Virus record (IMG/VR): IMGVR_UViG_3300006076_000001
Coordinates: 29,787 to 93,786 of that record
DNA length: 64,000 bases
Direction: 5' to 3' (one strand)
DNA from: a virus
Shown here: piece after piece, positions 7,654-15,904 of the stretch
Layout of the letters: each line of letters begins with the position of its first letter
How positions within the stretch are numbered: the first letter of the stretch is position 1
Translations under genes and position numbers: made by a program
The notes under the pieces: model-generated
The model's input: only the letters and a program-made list of their open reading frames with translations
Told to the model about the DNA's origin: nothing
The model's database searches: none

Positions 7654-8757
7654 AGCTCTATCTCCTTTCATCTTAATTAAATTTTTAATAGTGTGTTCCA
7701 CTTCTTCATCAGTTTTATAATATGGTATTCTAACCAATTTAATTTGGTTGTTTTTTGCAAAATCATTTTTAATTTTATCCCTCTGTTTTACCTTTTCAAA
7801 CCCTACCCTACCACCCCAACCCTTAATTGGTTTAAAGTGCTGTTCTCCGTCATACTCAATAAAAATGTTATAGTCTGGAAGATAAAAGTCAAAATAATAA
7901 TTTGAATCATTAATTTTAACTCTATATTGATAGATATAATTAACATCTAAATCGTCTAAAATTGATTTTATTTTGAGTTCTCCCTTAGACGATTTACAAA
8001 CAGGACAGCCGTGATTGTTTAAATGATTATTAACTGATTGATAAAATAGACCGTGAATAGGACAAATAATTGGGACTTTGGTGTTATCTTTTCCTTTATA
8101 ATTTTCTCGCCACCAGTTATTATCAAAAGGGTACTGATAGTAACTATTATGGATTTTAGTAGCTTTATCAATAAACCCTTTATAAGACAATTTTTGATTA
8201 TCAGTTGAACTCTTTTTTCCACACTTAGGACAGCCGTGATTATTTAAATGGTCGCCTACTCTCTGATAAAACAAACTATGAATAGGGCAAATAATAGGGG
8301 CTTTGGTATGTCTGTTTTTATAATTTTTATTCCACCAATTCTCATTAAATGGATACTGATATCTACCATTATGAATCTGAATAGCTTTTCTAATAAAATC
8401 TTGATAGGATAATTTTTTATTTCCAATACATTTAGAACAATTTTGCCCTCTCAAATGTCTATCTATCCTTTGATAAAACAATCCGTGTTGAGGACAAATG
8501 ATTGGAACTTTTTGTTTGTTATTTTGATAATTATCTATAAACCAATTTAAGGTAAATTTAGAATAATCATATCTATTTCCGTGAATCTTTCTAAACTTCT
8601 CTTTAACCAAATAATATTGGAACTCTTTTGGCAACTTGGAGATGGTTGTTGGTTTTATTAGTTTTAATTCCTCAAGAGAGGAATTTTTAATAAACCCTTT
8701 CCATTTGTATAAACTTTTGAAGTTGTCTGTAAGTTGTTTAATTTCTTTCAAATTCAC
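6577..8757 (-). CDS. nrdB: Endonuclease fused in frame to ribonucleotide reductase beta subunit
   Basis: 726 residues. Residues 1 to ~368 are a repeat-type endonuclease very similar to the next gene (5235-6566), with three complete zinc-ribbon repeats plus partial copies and a YYFDFYLPDY / FIEYDGEQHF nuclease. Residues 369-726 are class Ia NrdB. No stop separates them. NrdB begins MRIKKRRLWNPEGD and keeps the iron ligands and radical Tyr in E-D-I-H-S-Q-A-Y, plus EGLYFY and RDEVSH. An internal ribosome site before residue 369 suggests NrdB is also made alone. RNR genes are common homing targets; here the nuclease appears to have lost its stop at the insertion point. Confidence 0.85.
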   Translation of the reverse strand: MNLKEIKQLTDNFKSLYKWKGFIKNSSLEELKLIKPTTISKLPKEFQYYLVKEKFRKIHGNRYDYSKFTLNWFIDNYQNNKQKVPIICPQHGLFYQRIDRHLRGQNCSKCIGNKKLSYQDFIRKAIQIHNGRYQYPFNENWWNKNYKNRHTKAPIICPIHSLFYQRVGDHLNNHGCPKCGKKSSTDNQKLSYKGFIDKATKIHNSYYQYPFDNNWWRENYKGKDNTKVPIICPIHGLFYQSVNNHLNNHGCPVCKSSKGELKIKSILDDLDVNYIYQYRVKINDSNYYFDFYLPDYNIFIEYDGEQHFKPIKGWGGRVGFEKVKQRDKIKNDFAKNNQIKLVRIPYYKTDEEVEHTIKNLIKMKGDRAMRIKKRRLWNPEGDSFKNDIIGANTTGLATHNFGKYANKKWYQDLRTKMRKDIWFPEDIEFYEDARQYPNLLPEVQRGYNGILSFLVFLDSIQTINPFQFASYITAPDVTSLLVFQAFQEDIHSQAYSTCIETVIPTPEEKKQIYDFWRTHELLKERNGYIAQIYQDFADNPTDRTFARAIIGDYILEGLYFYNGFKFFYILAEKGLMRSTADMIYLINRDEVSHLILYRNLIKEIRAIYPDFFDEEMVIEEMRKGVELEEQFSKDILAPIVGFSDAIIEKYTRFLANKRLREIGISNNPYSSYTENPYKRYDDRFEAEDSSSMKVRDTNPFTNTVTDYSFERSTGNKKAVDVDDLFD

Positions 8758-8770
8758 TAAATCCCCTATT

Positions 8771-9214
8771 TTAATTTATTTCCCCGTCATCATCTATAAT
8801 GACATACTTTTTATTTCCAAAAAGGTTAGTATCCTCATCTTTTGATTTAGGTTTAGCTGGAGCAACTTTTAATTGTTCTTTCTTTTTTATATAAGTTTTA
8901 AGTAGAACACAATACCCTACTAAATCATTTATCGTATCTACTATCGTCTCATCGCTAACATTTATCTCTTCGCTTTTTGTTATAGATGCAAGTCTGGATA
9001 GTTTATCACCCATTCTACTAATAATAACTGATTCAACTGGAATGTCTAATAAGTCTGCAGATAGTTTAAAGTTTTTAAAAGTGTCTTCTTTACCAGAATA
9101 ATCTCTACCTTTTCTAACCAAAGTGTCCTTTAATTCAGAAAATGTTTTGTCTAATGTTTCAATCACTTCTTCTTGTGTAGCAAATACATTGTGATGAATT
9201 TTTCTTCTTTTCAT
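8771..9214 (-). CDS. DUF1599 / Nmad1-type nucleotide-modification-associated protein
   Basis: 147 residues using the ATG at 9212-9214, which has AAAGGAG upstream; a longer start at 9232 lacks one. The family pattern is clear: KGRDYSGKEDTFKNFKLSADLL, RMGDKLSRLASIT, then DETIVDTINDLVGYCVLLKTYI. Such all-helical proteins are found with phage genes for modified nucleotides (nucleotide modification associated domain 1, known by context). The acidic tail (YVIIDDDGEIN) is extra. It lies directly upstream of the NrdB fusion, among nucleotide genes. Exact reaction unknown. Confidence 0.7.
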   Translation of the reverse strand: MKRRKIHHNVFATQEEVIETLDKTFSELKDTLVRKGRDYSGKEDTFKNFKLSADLLDIPVESVIISRMGDKLSRLASITKSEEINVSDETIVDTINDLVGYCVLLKTYIKKKEQLKVAPAKPKSKDEDTNLFGNKKYVIIDDDGEIN

Positions 9215-9247
9215 TTGTTTTTCTCCTTTCATTATTTATGCCTTGTT

Positions 9248-9277
9248 TTTATAAGGTTATTTAGATTTTATGATTAA
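9248..9277 (-). promoter_or_regulatory. Possible phage-type promoter before the Nmad1 gene
   Basis: Minus strand: TTAATCA, 17 bases, TATAAA. CCTT/AAGG arms flank the -10 box. Weaker -35 and one base longer spacing than consensus. Confidence 0.4.
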
Positions 9278-9840
9278 TTTCCTCTGTATTCTTCCCACTG
9301 ATTGAGGGTAAAATCAAATTTATATCTAATTGGTTTTAATCGGTCTAAAAACATCATAATAGGCTTAACCTCTCTACCCTTCATTTCTAATAAAAGCTGA
9401 TAATCATCAATTTGAGATGGGACTGAAAGATAATATTGAACCACCTCTGTTTTAGACTCTTTTAATGGAAAATGCTTACTTTTTAAAATCATTAAATTAA
9501 CATTAAATTGTTTTTCAAATTGTTTAATTAACCTTTTTGCTATTGAAGAAAGCTCTTTTTTATTATCAATCTCAATAGTGTAATTACCTTTAACAAAAGT
9601 AATTTTAGAATCTGATTTGTCGTCCATTTTAAAGTTTTGCTCTTCTATCCATTTTATCCATTCATCTAACTTTCCCCCACAAAATTTATATCTGTATTCT
9701 ACATTGCCACCCTCTTTACCAAAGACAAACCACCATTTATATTGGTCTGCCTTTTCCAAATATACAAATGGGTCGGTAATTGATTCAAATAATTGAACTG
9801 CTCTTTCTTTACAACAAGGGTACTGAATAATTTTATCCAT
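9274..9840 (-). CDS. Unknown 188-residue protein
   Basis: The start chosen is ATG at 9838-9840 (MDKIIQYPCCKERAVQLF) behind AAAGGAG. It overlaps the ThyX stop by 8 bases. Aromatic-rich (YKWWFVFGKEGGNVEYRYKF) with a later KELSSIAKRLIKQFEKQF helix. No family recognised. It lies between ThyX and the Nmad1 protein, so a link to nucleotide metabolism is possible only by neighbourhood. Confidence 0.75.
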   Translation of the reverse strand: MDKIIQYPCCKERAVQLFESITDPFVYLEKADQYKWWFVFGKEGGNVEYRYKFCGGKLDEWIKWIEEQNFKMDDKSDSKITFVKGNYTIEIDNKKELSSIAKRLIKQFEKQFNVNLMILKSKHFPLKESKTEVVQYYLSVPSQIDDYQLLLEMKGREVKPIMMFLDRLKPIRYKFDFTLNQWEEYRGN

Positions 9841-10771
9841 TAATGTCTCCTTTATCTTCAAAATCTGGAGCTACTCCACTACCAATATTATTTAATATGG
9901 ATAAGTCTGTTTCCAGCAAGTCTTCCTCTACTTTTTTATAATGATTAACTATTTTATCATCAGTGAAAATAATTTCTTTAAATAAAGTTGGTAATGATTT
10001 AATCATTAAATAAGAAACTATTCTAAACTCCCAAAGAGCCTCTGGAGATAATCTTAGATGTAAAATGTGTAAAAACTCTCTAAAATTGACTGTAAATTGA
10101 AGTTCTGTTCTAAAAGACTCTGGGATTGAAAATTTAGCAATGTCGTTAGAAACTCCCACACTTATGCTTTGTCTTACATTTTCCAATGCTAAAATAGAGT
10201 TATGGTCTGTCCTATCATTACCTGTATAAATCAGATATTTAGAAGCCCTTTTACCTATTTCTGTTTCTTGACAACGGAAATCCGATTCTAAATAAAATGG
10301 CTTTTCATCTTTCAACTCTTTCAAAGTGTATCTGGTAGATTTAACAGTCGGACTAATTAACCTATGGCGTGAAAATTCCTGTAAGGTGGCTCTACTCATT
10401 CCAATATGGAATGACAAAGTGCTATGTTCTAACACTGATTCGTGTTTATATTTAAACCCAACTCTCTTAATGAGTTCTTTATCTTTATATCCTAAATGAT
10501 GATAAATTGGGACTCTGGTAAAACAATCATTACACTCTATCTCATCATTTTCATTCCTATAGATGTTAGTACCTCCACATTCTCCACAAGTCAATTGGTT
10601 TTTCTGATTATGTAAAACATTTATCATATATGAATCACTAAGTCTGTGATTATTATGTGAATATCTAATCCCGTTAGCTATAAGCCATAAAGGTTTATAA
10701 TCCAAAAGTTTAACATCGATGTTTGTGTCAATTGGTCTGCAACTTTCATAAGGTAAGTTAATTCTAATCAT
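9833..10771 (-). CDS. thyX: FAD-dependent thymidylate synthase ThyX with zinc-ribbon insert
   Basis: 312 residues. ThyX makes dTMP from dUMP with methylene-tetrahydrofolate and FAD. The signature RHR-x7-S is at R135-S145 (RHRLISPTVKS). HESVLEH precedes it, and FRTELQFTVNFREFLHILHLR with EALWEFR follows. Unusual is a four-Cys zinc ribbon (C62, C65, C80, C83) in the N-terminal part, making the protein longer than the ~220-250 typical. It lies in a run with Nmad1 and NrdB and complements the dUTPase and dCMP deaminase elsewhere in the window. Confidence 0.92.
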   Translation of the reverse strand: MIRINLPYESCRPIDTNIDVKLLDYKPLWLIANGIRYSHNNHRLSDSYMINVLHNQKNQLTCGECGGTNIYRNENDEIECNDCFTRVPIYHHLGYKDKELIKRVGFKYKHESVLEHSTLSFHIGMSRATLQEFSRHRLISPTVKSTRYTLKELKDEKPFYLESDFRCQETEIGKRASKYLIYTGNDRTDHNSILALENVRQSISVGVSNDIAKFSIPESFRTELQFTVNFREFLHILHLRLSPEALWEFRIVSYLMIKSLPTLFKEIIFTDDKIVNHYKKVEEDLLETDLSILNNIGSGVAPDFEDKGDING

Positions 10772-10784
10772 TTTTCTTCTCCTT

Positions 10785-10988
10785 TTATTTAAAGATTAAA
10801 TAATCAATGGGATAAAAAATGATAGCCCCTATAATTTGGACTATTACTAAATGAATAAACTCTTGATATTTACCAGAACAACATTTAATTTTAATAAGCA
10901 ACCATAATGGCAACATCATAACCAAAGCAGATAATATCCATCTACCTAAATAAAGTAAGAACTGAAAAGAAAAGTAATCTACAAACAT
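10785..10988 (-). CDS. Small membrane protein
   Basis: 67 residues from ATG 10986-10988, behind AAAGGA. It has two strongly hydrophobic segments (FLLYLGRWILSALVMMLPLW and FIHLVIVQIIGAIIFYPIDY) separated by a short KIKCCSGK loop, so two transmembrane helices are likely. It begins one base after the transglycosylase stop, so the two envelope proteins are probably co-translated. A holin-like or partner role is possible but unsupported. Confidence 0.7.
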   Translation of the reverse strand: MFVDYFSFQFLLYLGRWILSALVMMLPLWLLIKIKCCSGKYQEFIHLVIVQIIGAIIFYPIDYLIFK

Positions 10989-10989
10989 T

Positions 10990-11718
10990 TTATTTTCCTT
11001 TAACATCATTCAAATATAATTTAATTGACAGTAGATTTCCGATAAAGTTATTAACTTTATCTAAATAATAGGTTGGGTTTTTTGGTATCACCCCATAGTA
11101 TCTTATAATAGCTGACTCCATTGGTGTTTTAACTCCCTTTAAAATAGGTTTTTCTCTTAAAGTTTTAAGAATAAAAGCGGTTGCCTCTACATTTGTATCA
11201 ATGTTATACAAGTCTGACTTTGTAGTAGCGATTTTAGCTTTAATTAAGTCCCATTTCCACATTTCCCAAATAACACCACCTAAACCAATAGCTCTTGTAT
11301 GTATCTTAACAAACCTTGTTTTAGATTGATTAATAGGGACTGAAACATAAACTCTTGAATGTTTAATCCAAAATCTCATTGAACTCTCAGTATGTAACAC
11401 TGCAAACAAAATAATAGGAGAGATGTTATACTTTTTAGAATATTTTAAGATAGCATCATAAATTCTCATTTTAGATTTATTTGATAAAAAATTATAATGA
11501 GAGTATAAGTAATCTTTTAAATCGTCTTTTGTAATTCCAACAAGAGAACTATTAGAATCAATATAAACAGGAACTTTTTTTATCACTTTATTTTCAACTA
11601 TTTTAGTTATTGTTTTAACCTCAGGTTTAATGTGAGTTAGTTTATAAACCAAAAAACCAATCACAATAATACCAATTACCCAACTGGAAATAATTAAAAT
11701 AATGACTCTTTTATTCAT
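10990..11718 (-). CDS. Membrane-anchored lytic transglycosylase-like protein
   Basis: 242 residues from ATG 11716-11718 with GGGGAG upstream. One N-terminal transmembrane helix (VIILIISSWVIGIIVIGFLV) is followed by a periplasmic part. An SLT-like domain has NISPIILFAVLHTESSMRF (Glu as catalytic acid) and RAIGLGGVIWEMW, matching the A-x-G-L segment, then a late Y-Y-G motif. Cleaves peptidoglycan glycan strands if active. It sits away from the lysis cassette, so entry or wall remodelling rather than final lysis is possible. Confidence 0.7.
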   Translation of the reverse strand: MNKRVIILIISSWVIGIIVIGFLVYKLTHIKPEVKTITKIVENKVIKKVPVYIDSNSSLVGITKDDLKDYLYSHYNFLSNKSKMRIYDAILKYSKKYNISPIILFAVLHTESSMRFWIKHSRVYVSVPINQSKTRFVKIHTRAIGLGGVIWEMWKWDLIKAKIATTKSDLYNIDTNVEATAFILKTLREKPILKGVKTPMESAIIRYYGVIPKNPTYYLDKVNNFIGNLLSIKLYLNDVKGK

Positions 11719-12229
11719 TTGACTCCCCTTTAATAAAATAAAAATCATCTGGTTTAGATAAGAACTGGTCTAAAGTAATAATCATATTATCTTTATAATA
11801 AAGGATTGGAGAAAAGTCTTTATTTAAAGTATTAGGTAGGATACAAAATGGATTAACTAAGTTATATTTAACTATAACTACCCAATAAGGTTTGCCAGAA
11901 GTTTTATTATCCAATTTAGCTTGTTCTATCCATTTATCCCATTGAGTAATTTTTTGCTCTAAAAATGATTTAAAAGATGGTGGGTTTCCGTAAAATTTAC
12001 ACTCTATATTAAATTTAAAGTTTTTTGGAGTAACTATGTCTCCAACAACTTTTGCATCGTCCGCTACCATCATAGCAACTCTGGCATTTTTACCACCAAA
12101 TCTAGACCCACTTCCTAAATTTCTAAGAAACCCTTTTTTAACTTTAAGATAAGAAGCAAACCTATCAGAAAGAAGATTTGCTATCTTTCTTTCAAAATTA
12201 TCCCCCTTAGCTTTAGAATTAATTGCCAT
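11711..12229 (-). CDS. PD-(D/E)XK nuclease, Holliday-junction-resolvase-like
   Basis: 172 residues. The N-terminus KAKGDNFERKIANLLSDRF supplies the first Glu. GSGSRFGGKNA and VVGDIVTPKNFKFNIECKFY give the D...E-x-K core of resolvases and related nucleases. It would resolve branched DNA before packaging or in recombination. The start is one base after the stop of the upstream coiled-coil gene. A restriction-like nuclease with another role cannot be excluded. Confidence 0.7.
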   Translation of the reverse strand: MAINSKAKGDNFERKIANLLSDRFASYLKVKKGFLRNLGSGSRFGGKNARVAMMVADDAKVVGDIVTPKNFKFNIECKFYGNPPSFKSFLEQKITQWDKWIEQAKLDNKTSGKPYWVVIVKYNLVNPFCILPNTLNKDFSPILYYKDNMIITLDQFLSKPDDFYFIKGESNE

Positions 12230-12230
12230 T

Positions 12231-12842
12231 TTATAACTCCATTTGAATTATATTTTGACCTGAAGCCATTATTTCATTTATAGCTGATGAGTCTAAGATT
12301 TTTTGTTTTAATCTGATTGATGACTCTAATCTCATCAAATAATCGTTTTGCTTATCAAGGAACTTGACAAGCTCTTTTATTGAGTTATAAACTCTTTCTA
12401 TCCTCTTAAATTGATTAGACAAAGGAAGAGTAATGTAATTAACCTCTCTTTCTCTTTCTGCATTTGAATTGGTTAAATGATACAGAGTTTCATCAACCAA
12501 TAATTCCTGTTGAGTAGTAGATAATGTTATTTTAGCATCATTGTAAAGTTTATTTACCTCTGGCATAATATAAACAGCATTTTTAGTCAAAATGTCATTC
12601 AATTTATAAATGGCTTTATGGATTAATGCTAAAGCATCTAATTGAGGTAGATTTTTCTCTACTAATTCAGAAGCTATTTTATAAGGAATGTAAGGTGAAT
12701 CTACAAATTCAAGGACTTGTTTTCTAAGTTTAGTTTGGTATTCGCTAAGTTCTTTTTCTACTTCTTTAAATTCCTCTACCATTGGCTCTATTTCTTTTCT
12801 CTTATCTCTTCTAAAAGAAAAAATTGTTTTAACTTTTTGCAT
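12231..12842 (-). CDS. Coiled-coil protein of unknown function
   Basis: 203 residues, largely helical with heptad-like stretches (EPMVEEFKEVEKELSEYQTKLRKQVLEF; KRIERVYNSIKELVKFLDKQ; SIRLKQKILDSSAINEIMASG). Basic start MQKVKTIFSFRRDKRKE. It overlaps the upstream gene by 14 bases and is followed directly by the resolvase-like nuclease. No family recognised; a structural or DNA-associated role is possible. Confidence 0.75.
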   Translation of the reverse strand: MQKVKTIFSFRRDKRKEIEPMVEEFKEVEKELSEYQTKLRKQVLEFVDSPYIPYKIASELVEKNLPQLDALALIHKAIYKLNDILTKNAVYIMPEVNKLYNDAKITLSTTQQELLVDETLYHLTNSNAEREREVNYITLPLSNQFKRIERVYNSIKELVKFLDKQNDYLMRLESSIRLKQKILDSSAINEIMASGQNIIQMEL

Positions 12843-13125
12843 CTTCTGACTCCTTTCCTGCTATGTTTTCAACATTGTTTGCATAGTATATTTCAAAGTC
12901 CTCTTTAGAAACTTCCATAATATTTATTATAACAATATTATCAAAATCTACTTTCAATGATTTTGCTATATCTTCAACCAGAGTTTTTCTATTTACAAAT
13001 AGTCCGTTACCAGTAATTATGGAGATTTCTCCGTATTGTTTATCAAATGAACTCATTCCTAAAGGACTAACAAACTCTCTTGTATAAACAAAAGAAATTA
13101 TAAAATATCTTTTATTCACTTTCAT
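12829..13125 (-). CDS. Unknown 98-residue protein
   Basis: Begins MKVNKRYFIISFVYTREF, with alternating strands and helices (VDFDNIVIINIMEVSKEDFEIYYANNVENI). No family recognised. Overlaps both neighbours by 14 bases, typical of translational coupling in this operon. Confidence 0.75.
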   Translation of the reverse strand: MKVNKRYFIISFVYTREFVSPLGMSSFDKQYGEISIITGNGLFVNRKTLVEDIAKSLKVDFDNIVIINIMEVSKEDFEIYYANNVENIAGKESEDAKS

Positions 13126-13492
13126 CTGATTTACCTTTTTCTTTTTTATAATAAGCTGTAATAAGTTTAGCTAAATTAGAAATCATTTCACCTTTATGAT
13201 ACAAATAATCACTATAGTTAATTACCCCGTCAATTACAAATGATTGATAATGGTTTATTCTGTTTATAGTTTGCAATGTTTGAATAACTGGCATTTTATC
13301 AGAAGCAATTGTGTATCTGATTTCAAGTCTGCCTCCTTTTGATGAGTAGTCGTCTCTAAGTGGATTTTTATAATCAGATGCAACAATTACTTCCACTGGT
13401 TTTAAATTAGCTTCTTCAATGTCTTTTAGATATTTATCTTTGTATTGACTTGGTAGTTTATCTAAAATCTCTTTAATAACTAAACTAAGCAT
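13112..13492 (-). CDS. Unknown 126-residue protein
   Basis: MLSLVIKEILDKLPSQYKDKYL start, a beta-rich middle (GRLEIRYTIASDKMPVIQTL) and a charged tail (YYKKEKGKSDESE). Ribosome site AAGGAGTCGGAG. No family recognised. Part of the run of small genes downstream of the polymerase N-terminal fragment. Confidence 0.75.
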   Translation of the reverse strand: MLSLVIKEILDKLPSQYKDKYLKDIEEANLKPVEVIVASDYKNPLRDDYSSKGGRLEIRYTIASDKMPVIQTLQTINRINHYQSFVIDGVINYSDYLYHKGEMISNLAKLITAYYKKEKGKSDESE

Positions 13493-13513
13493 CTCCGACT
13501 CCTTTCTGATTTA

Positions 13514-13858
13514 TTATTTTAAATAAGTATCCACAACAGGTGTGTATCTTTTGTAACTAGGTGAAGAAAATAATAACTCTAATTGAGTTGTTTTGTTCTC
13601 CTCACTTTTAATTTTAATATCATTAATAATTTGCCATCTGCTTTGCTCTGCCTCATCAGGATTACCATAAACAAATTCAATTTCTTCTACTCTTGTATCT
13701 GATAATTTCACTGTAACTGAATAAACATAACTGACTTCTTTTTGTTTCTTAAAAAATCCCCCTGTAACTTCTACCCTTTCTTCCACTGGAGAAATCATTA
13801 AAATATTATTATAATCTCCAACCAATGTGCCATCTGGCAATAAAATTGCTTTATCCAT
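13514..13858 (-). CDS. Unknown beta-rich 114-residue protein
   Basis: ATG at 13856-13858 with AGGAGG 7 bases upstream is preferred over a TTG two codons earlier. Strand-rich (ILLPDGTLVGDYNNILMISP, YVYSVTVKLSDTRVEEIEFVYG), resembling a small beta-barrel. No family recognised. Immediately downstream of the polymerase N-terminal fragment. Confidence 0.75.
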   Translation of the reverse strand: MDKAILLPDGTLVGDYNNILMISPVEERVEVTGGFFKKQKEVSYVYSVTVKLSDTRVEEIEFVYGNPDEAEQSRWQIINDIKIKSEENKTTQLELLFSSPSYKRYTPVVDTYLK

Positions 13859-13880
13859 TTTCAAACCTCCTAATATAAGA

Positions 13881-15599
13881 TTAATTCTTGCTTTTATATT
13901 CCCAAGAAATTAAAGTGTTAATTATTCTTTGTTCTGCTTCTCTCTCTAACTCTTCCATTTGTGGGAGTTTAGTAACGACTTTTTTTAATTTAACCAATTT
14001 TGGTGATTCTGACGGCATACCCTGAGTATTTAAAGAGTGGGTAATACCATTACCTAATTTTAATTTACAATTTGTTTTAGTTTTAAGTTTATTAAAAGTT
14101 GCATATCTTGGGTGTCCTGACCCTTTTTCATTTGCAAATCTTAGGGTATCAGTACCGATGTATCTCAAATTAATATTAACAAAAAAATGGTTTCTGTCAT
14201 CAATGTAAAGGTTATATAAAATACCATAATAAATTGCTATATCTTTAACTAAAGACCTATATAAAGAAATAATACTTAATAAAGTTTGAATATCTTGTTT
14301 AGTATCCTCTGGTAAGAACTCTGCTTCCATAACAGCTGATTTAAATTTAGATAAAATGGAGTCATCCATATTGAACTGCTCTTTAATTGCACCACTTTTT
14401 AATTTATCTACTTTTCTAACCAATCCAAAATAGTCCTCTATATACTTATAGAAGTTATTTTCATCTCCTTTCCATAAAGGTTTTAGTATATAATTAACTA
14501 TTATCACAGACACCATAGGACTGACTACTGATATCTCCTCTTCATAACCATACTTTTTAAGTGTATTAATAAATTTTTGCTCTAAAAGTATCATTCTAAT
14601 GTTAATTGTTTTGATTGTCCTAACCAATCTGTCTTTATCGATTAAAAGCCCGTATTGTAAAGATGAAATTACATAATACAAAGCTTGATGAACTATTTTA
14701 GTTGTAGTAGGTTGCTCTTTATATGGGTTTCTACCATAAATGTCGTCTATCACAAATGCTTTAAACAAACCATAGGTATTAGTAGCATCTGACCCAGCAT
14801 ATGTTAAAGCATTTGAAACTGGCAACCTGTTAAAAGAAATGTGATTTTTAGTGGGTAAATTTAAAATTTCATTAATTTCAAGCATCTTTCTATTAAGTAC
14901 ATACTCTGATAATGCTTTAAGCCCATGACCTATATTCATAGGCATAAACTCTTGATTATTCATCAATTTTGAAACCAACATTGTATCTGTTATTGGGATA
15001 TTACCTATTTTAATTCCCCAGTTAGATAAATGAGCTAAGTCAAATTGTGCGTTATGTAAAACAATATGGAAATTGTCTATCAACCATTGTAAAAATGGTT
15101 TGACTTGTGTCTCCCAATCTAAATTTTTTATGCCATCTGTTTCTGTATGTTTAACTGGTAAAATAAACCCCTCTTTATCAGAAATAGCTAACGGAACTGA
15201 AACGATTTCTGTATCTGGAACAAACCTACCTTTAATCAATTTACCTTTAGTAGATAACCCCGAAGTTTCTAAATCCAATGCAATAACAGGTTTATTGAAG
15301 CCGTCATAAGTAACTGCTTTCTCTTTAATATAACTTTTGAATTTATCTAAATCTTTATCTACAACTTCTACATAATCAGCAATTGGAGTAAATAATTTAT
15401 CCTTATCAATCTCAGTTGTAATAATTTTAAAAGAACATTCCTTTACCCAGTCGTGCATTTTAGCAAAATTATGAGGTAAAAATACCTCTGACGGCTCTAA
15501 TGGAGAAAAGTCTTTTTCTAATTTACTATCAATTAATTCCTGATAATTTGGGATTTCAACAGGAACTTTATCATAAACAAAAAAATCTTTATACTTCAA
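13881..15599 (-). CDS. Family A DNA polymerase, N-terminal fragment (3'-5' exonuclease plus start of polymerase)
   Basis: 572 residues. The start is TTG at 15597-15599 with AGGAG five bases upstream; no ATG fits. The proofreading exonuclease motifs are complete: ALDLETSG (D109, E111), HNAQFDL (N183, D187) and YAGSD (Y267, D271). A thumb-like helical region leads to LRYIGTDTLRFA (~479-489), equal to the Pol I T-G-R-L-S-S region, and SLNTQGMPS, equal to NLQNIP. It ends before motif A. The rest of the polymerase lies 9 kb further on at 4033-4863. No visible gene supplies motif A. Confidence 0.87.
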   Translation of the reverse strand: MKYKDFFVYDKVPVEIPNYQELIDSKLEKDFSPLEPSEVFLPHNFAKMHDWVKECSFKIITTEIDKDKLFTPIADYVEVVDKDLDKFKSYIKEKAVTYDGFNKPVIALDLETSGLSTKGKLIKGRFVPDTEIVSVPLAISDKEGFILPVKHTETDGIKNLDWETQVKPFLQWLIDNFHIVLHNAQFDLAHLSNWGIKIGNIPITDTMLVSKLMNNQEFMPMNIGHGLKALSEYVLNRKMLEINEILNLPTKNHISFNRLPVSNALTYAGSDATNTYGLFKAFVIDDIYGRNPYKEQPTTTKIVHQALYYVISSLQYGLLIDKDRLVRTIKTINIRMILLEQKFINTLKKYGYEEEISVVSPMVSVIIVNYILKPLWKGDENNFYKYIEDYFGLVRKVDKLKSGAIKEQFNMDDSILSKFKSAVMEAEFLPEDTKQDIQTLLSIISLYRSLVKDIAIYYGILYNLYIDDRNHFFVNINLRYIGTDTLRFANEKGSGHPRYATFNKLKTKTNCKLKLGNGITHSLNTQGMPSESPKLVKLKKVVTKLPQMEELEREAEQRIINTLISWEYKSKN

Positions 15600-15623
15600 A
15601 CTGACTCCTTTCTTCTAATTTAT

Positions 15624-15902
15624 TTAATTACCGAGCAAATCAACTAATGCAAATCTAACATCATCGATTGTAAAGTTTTCTGGAATCGACACCTCTTTGT
15701 CATCTGTTTTTAAAATAACTTCACCATCTTTATTAACACTAAATATTATGATTCTACCATCATTTAATCTAAACAAAGGTATTGATTTACCAATAAACAT
15801 TTTAATTTTATCTTTTAAAGATAATCTACCTAATTTAATTTTAAGTAGATTATAAATTGAATTAACTGCTCTTTCGTCTATCTGAGAAACAATATTTTTC
15901 AT
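15624..15902 (-). CDS. Unknown 92-residue protein
   Basis: MKNIVSQIDERAVNSIYNLL start, basic middle (KIKLGRLSLKDKIKMFIGK), strand-rich end (GRIIIFSVNKDGEVILKTDD). No family recognised. Its ribosome site lies inside a 9-bp hairpin with the end of the upstream gene, so translation is probably coupled to that gene. Confidence 0.75.
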   Translation of the reverse strand: MKNIVSQIDERAVNSIYNLLKIKLGRLSLKDKIKMFIGKSIPLFRLNDGRIIIFSVNKDGEVILKTDDKEVSIPENFTIDDVRFALVDLLGN

Positions 15903-15904
15903 TT

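Noticed and set aside
8771-9214. DYSGKE as the missing polymerase motif A
   Set aside because: The whole protein matches the DUF1599/Nmad1 pattern, and the segment is that family's own conserved part.
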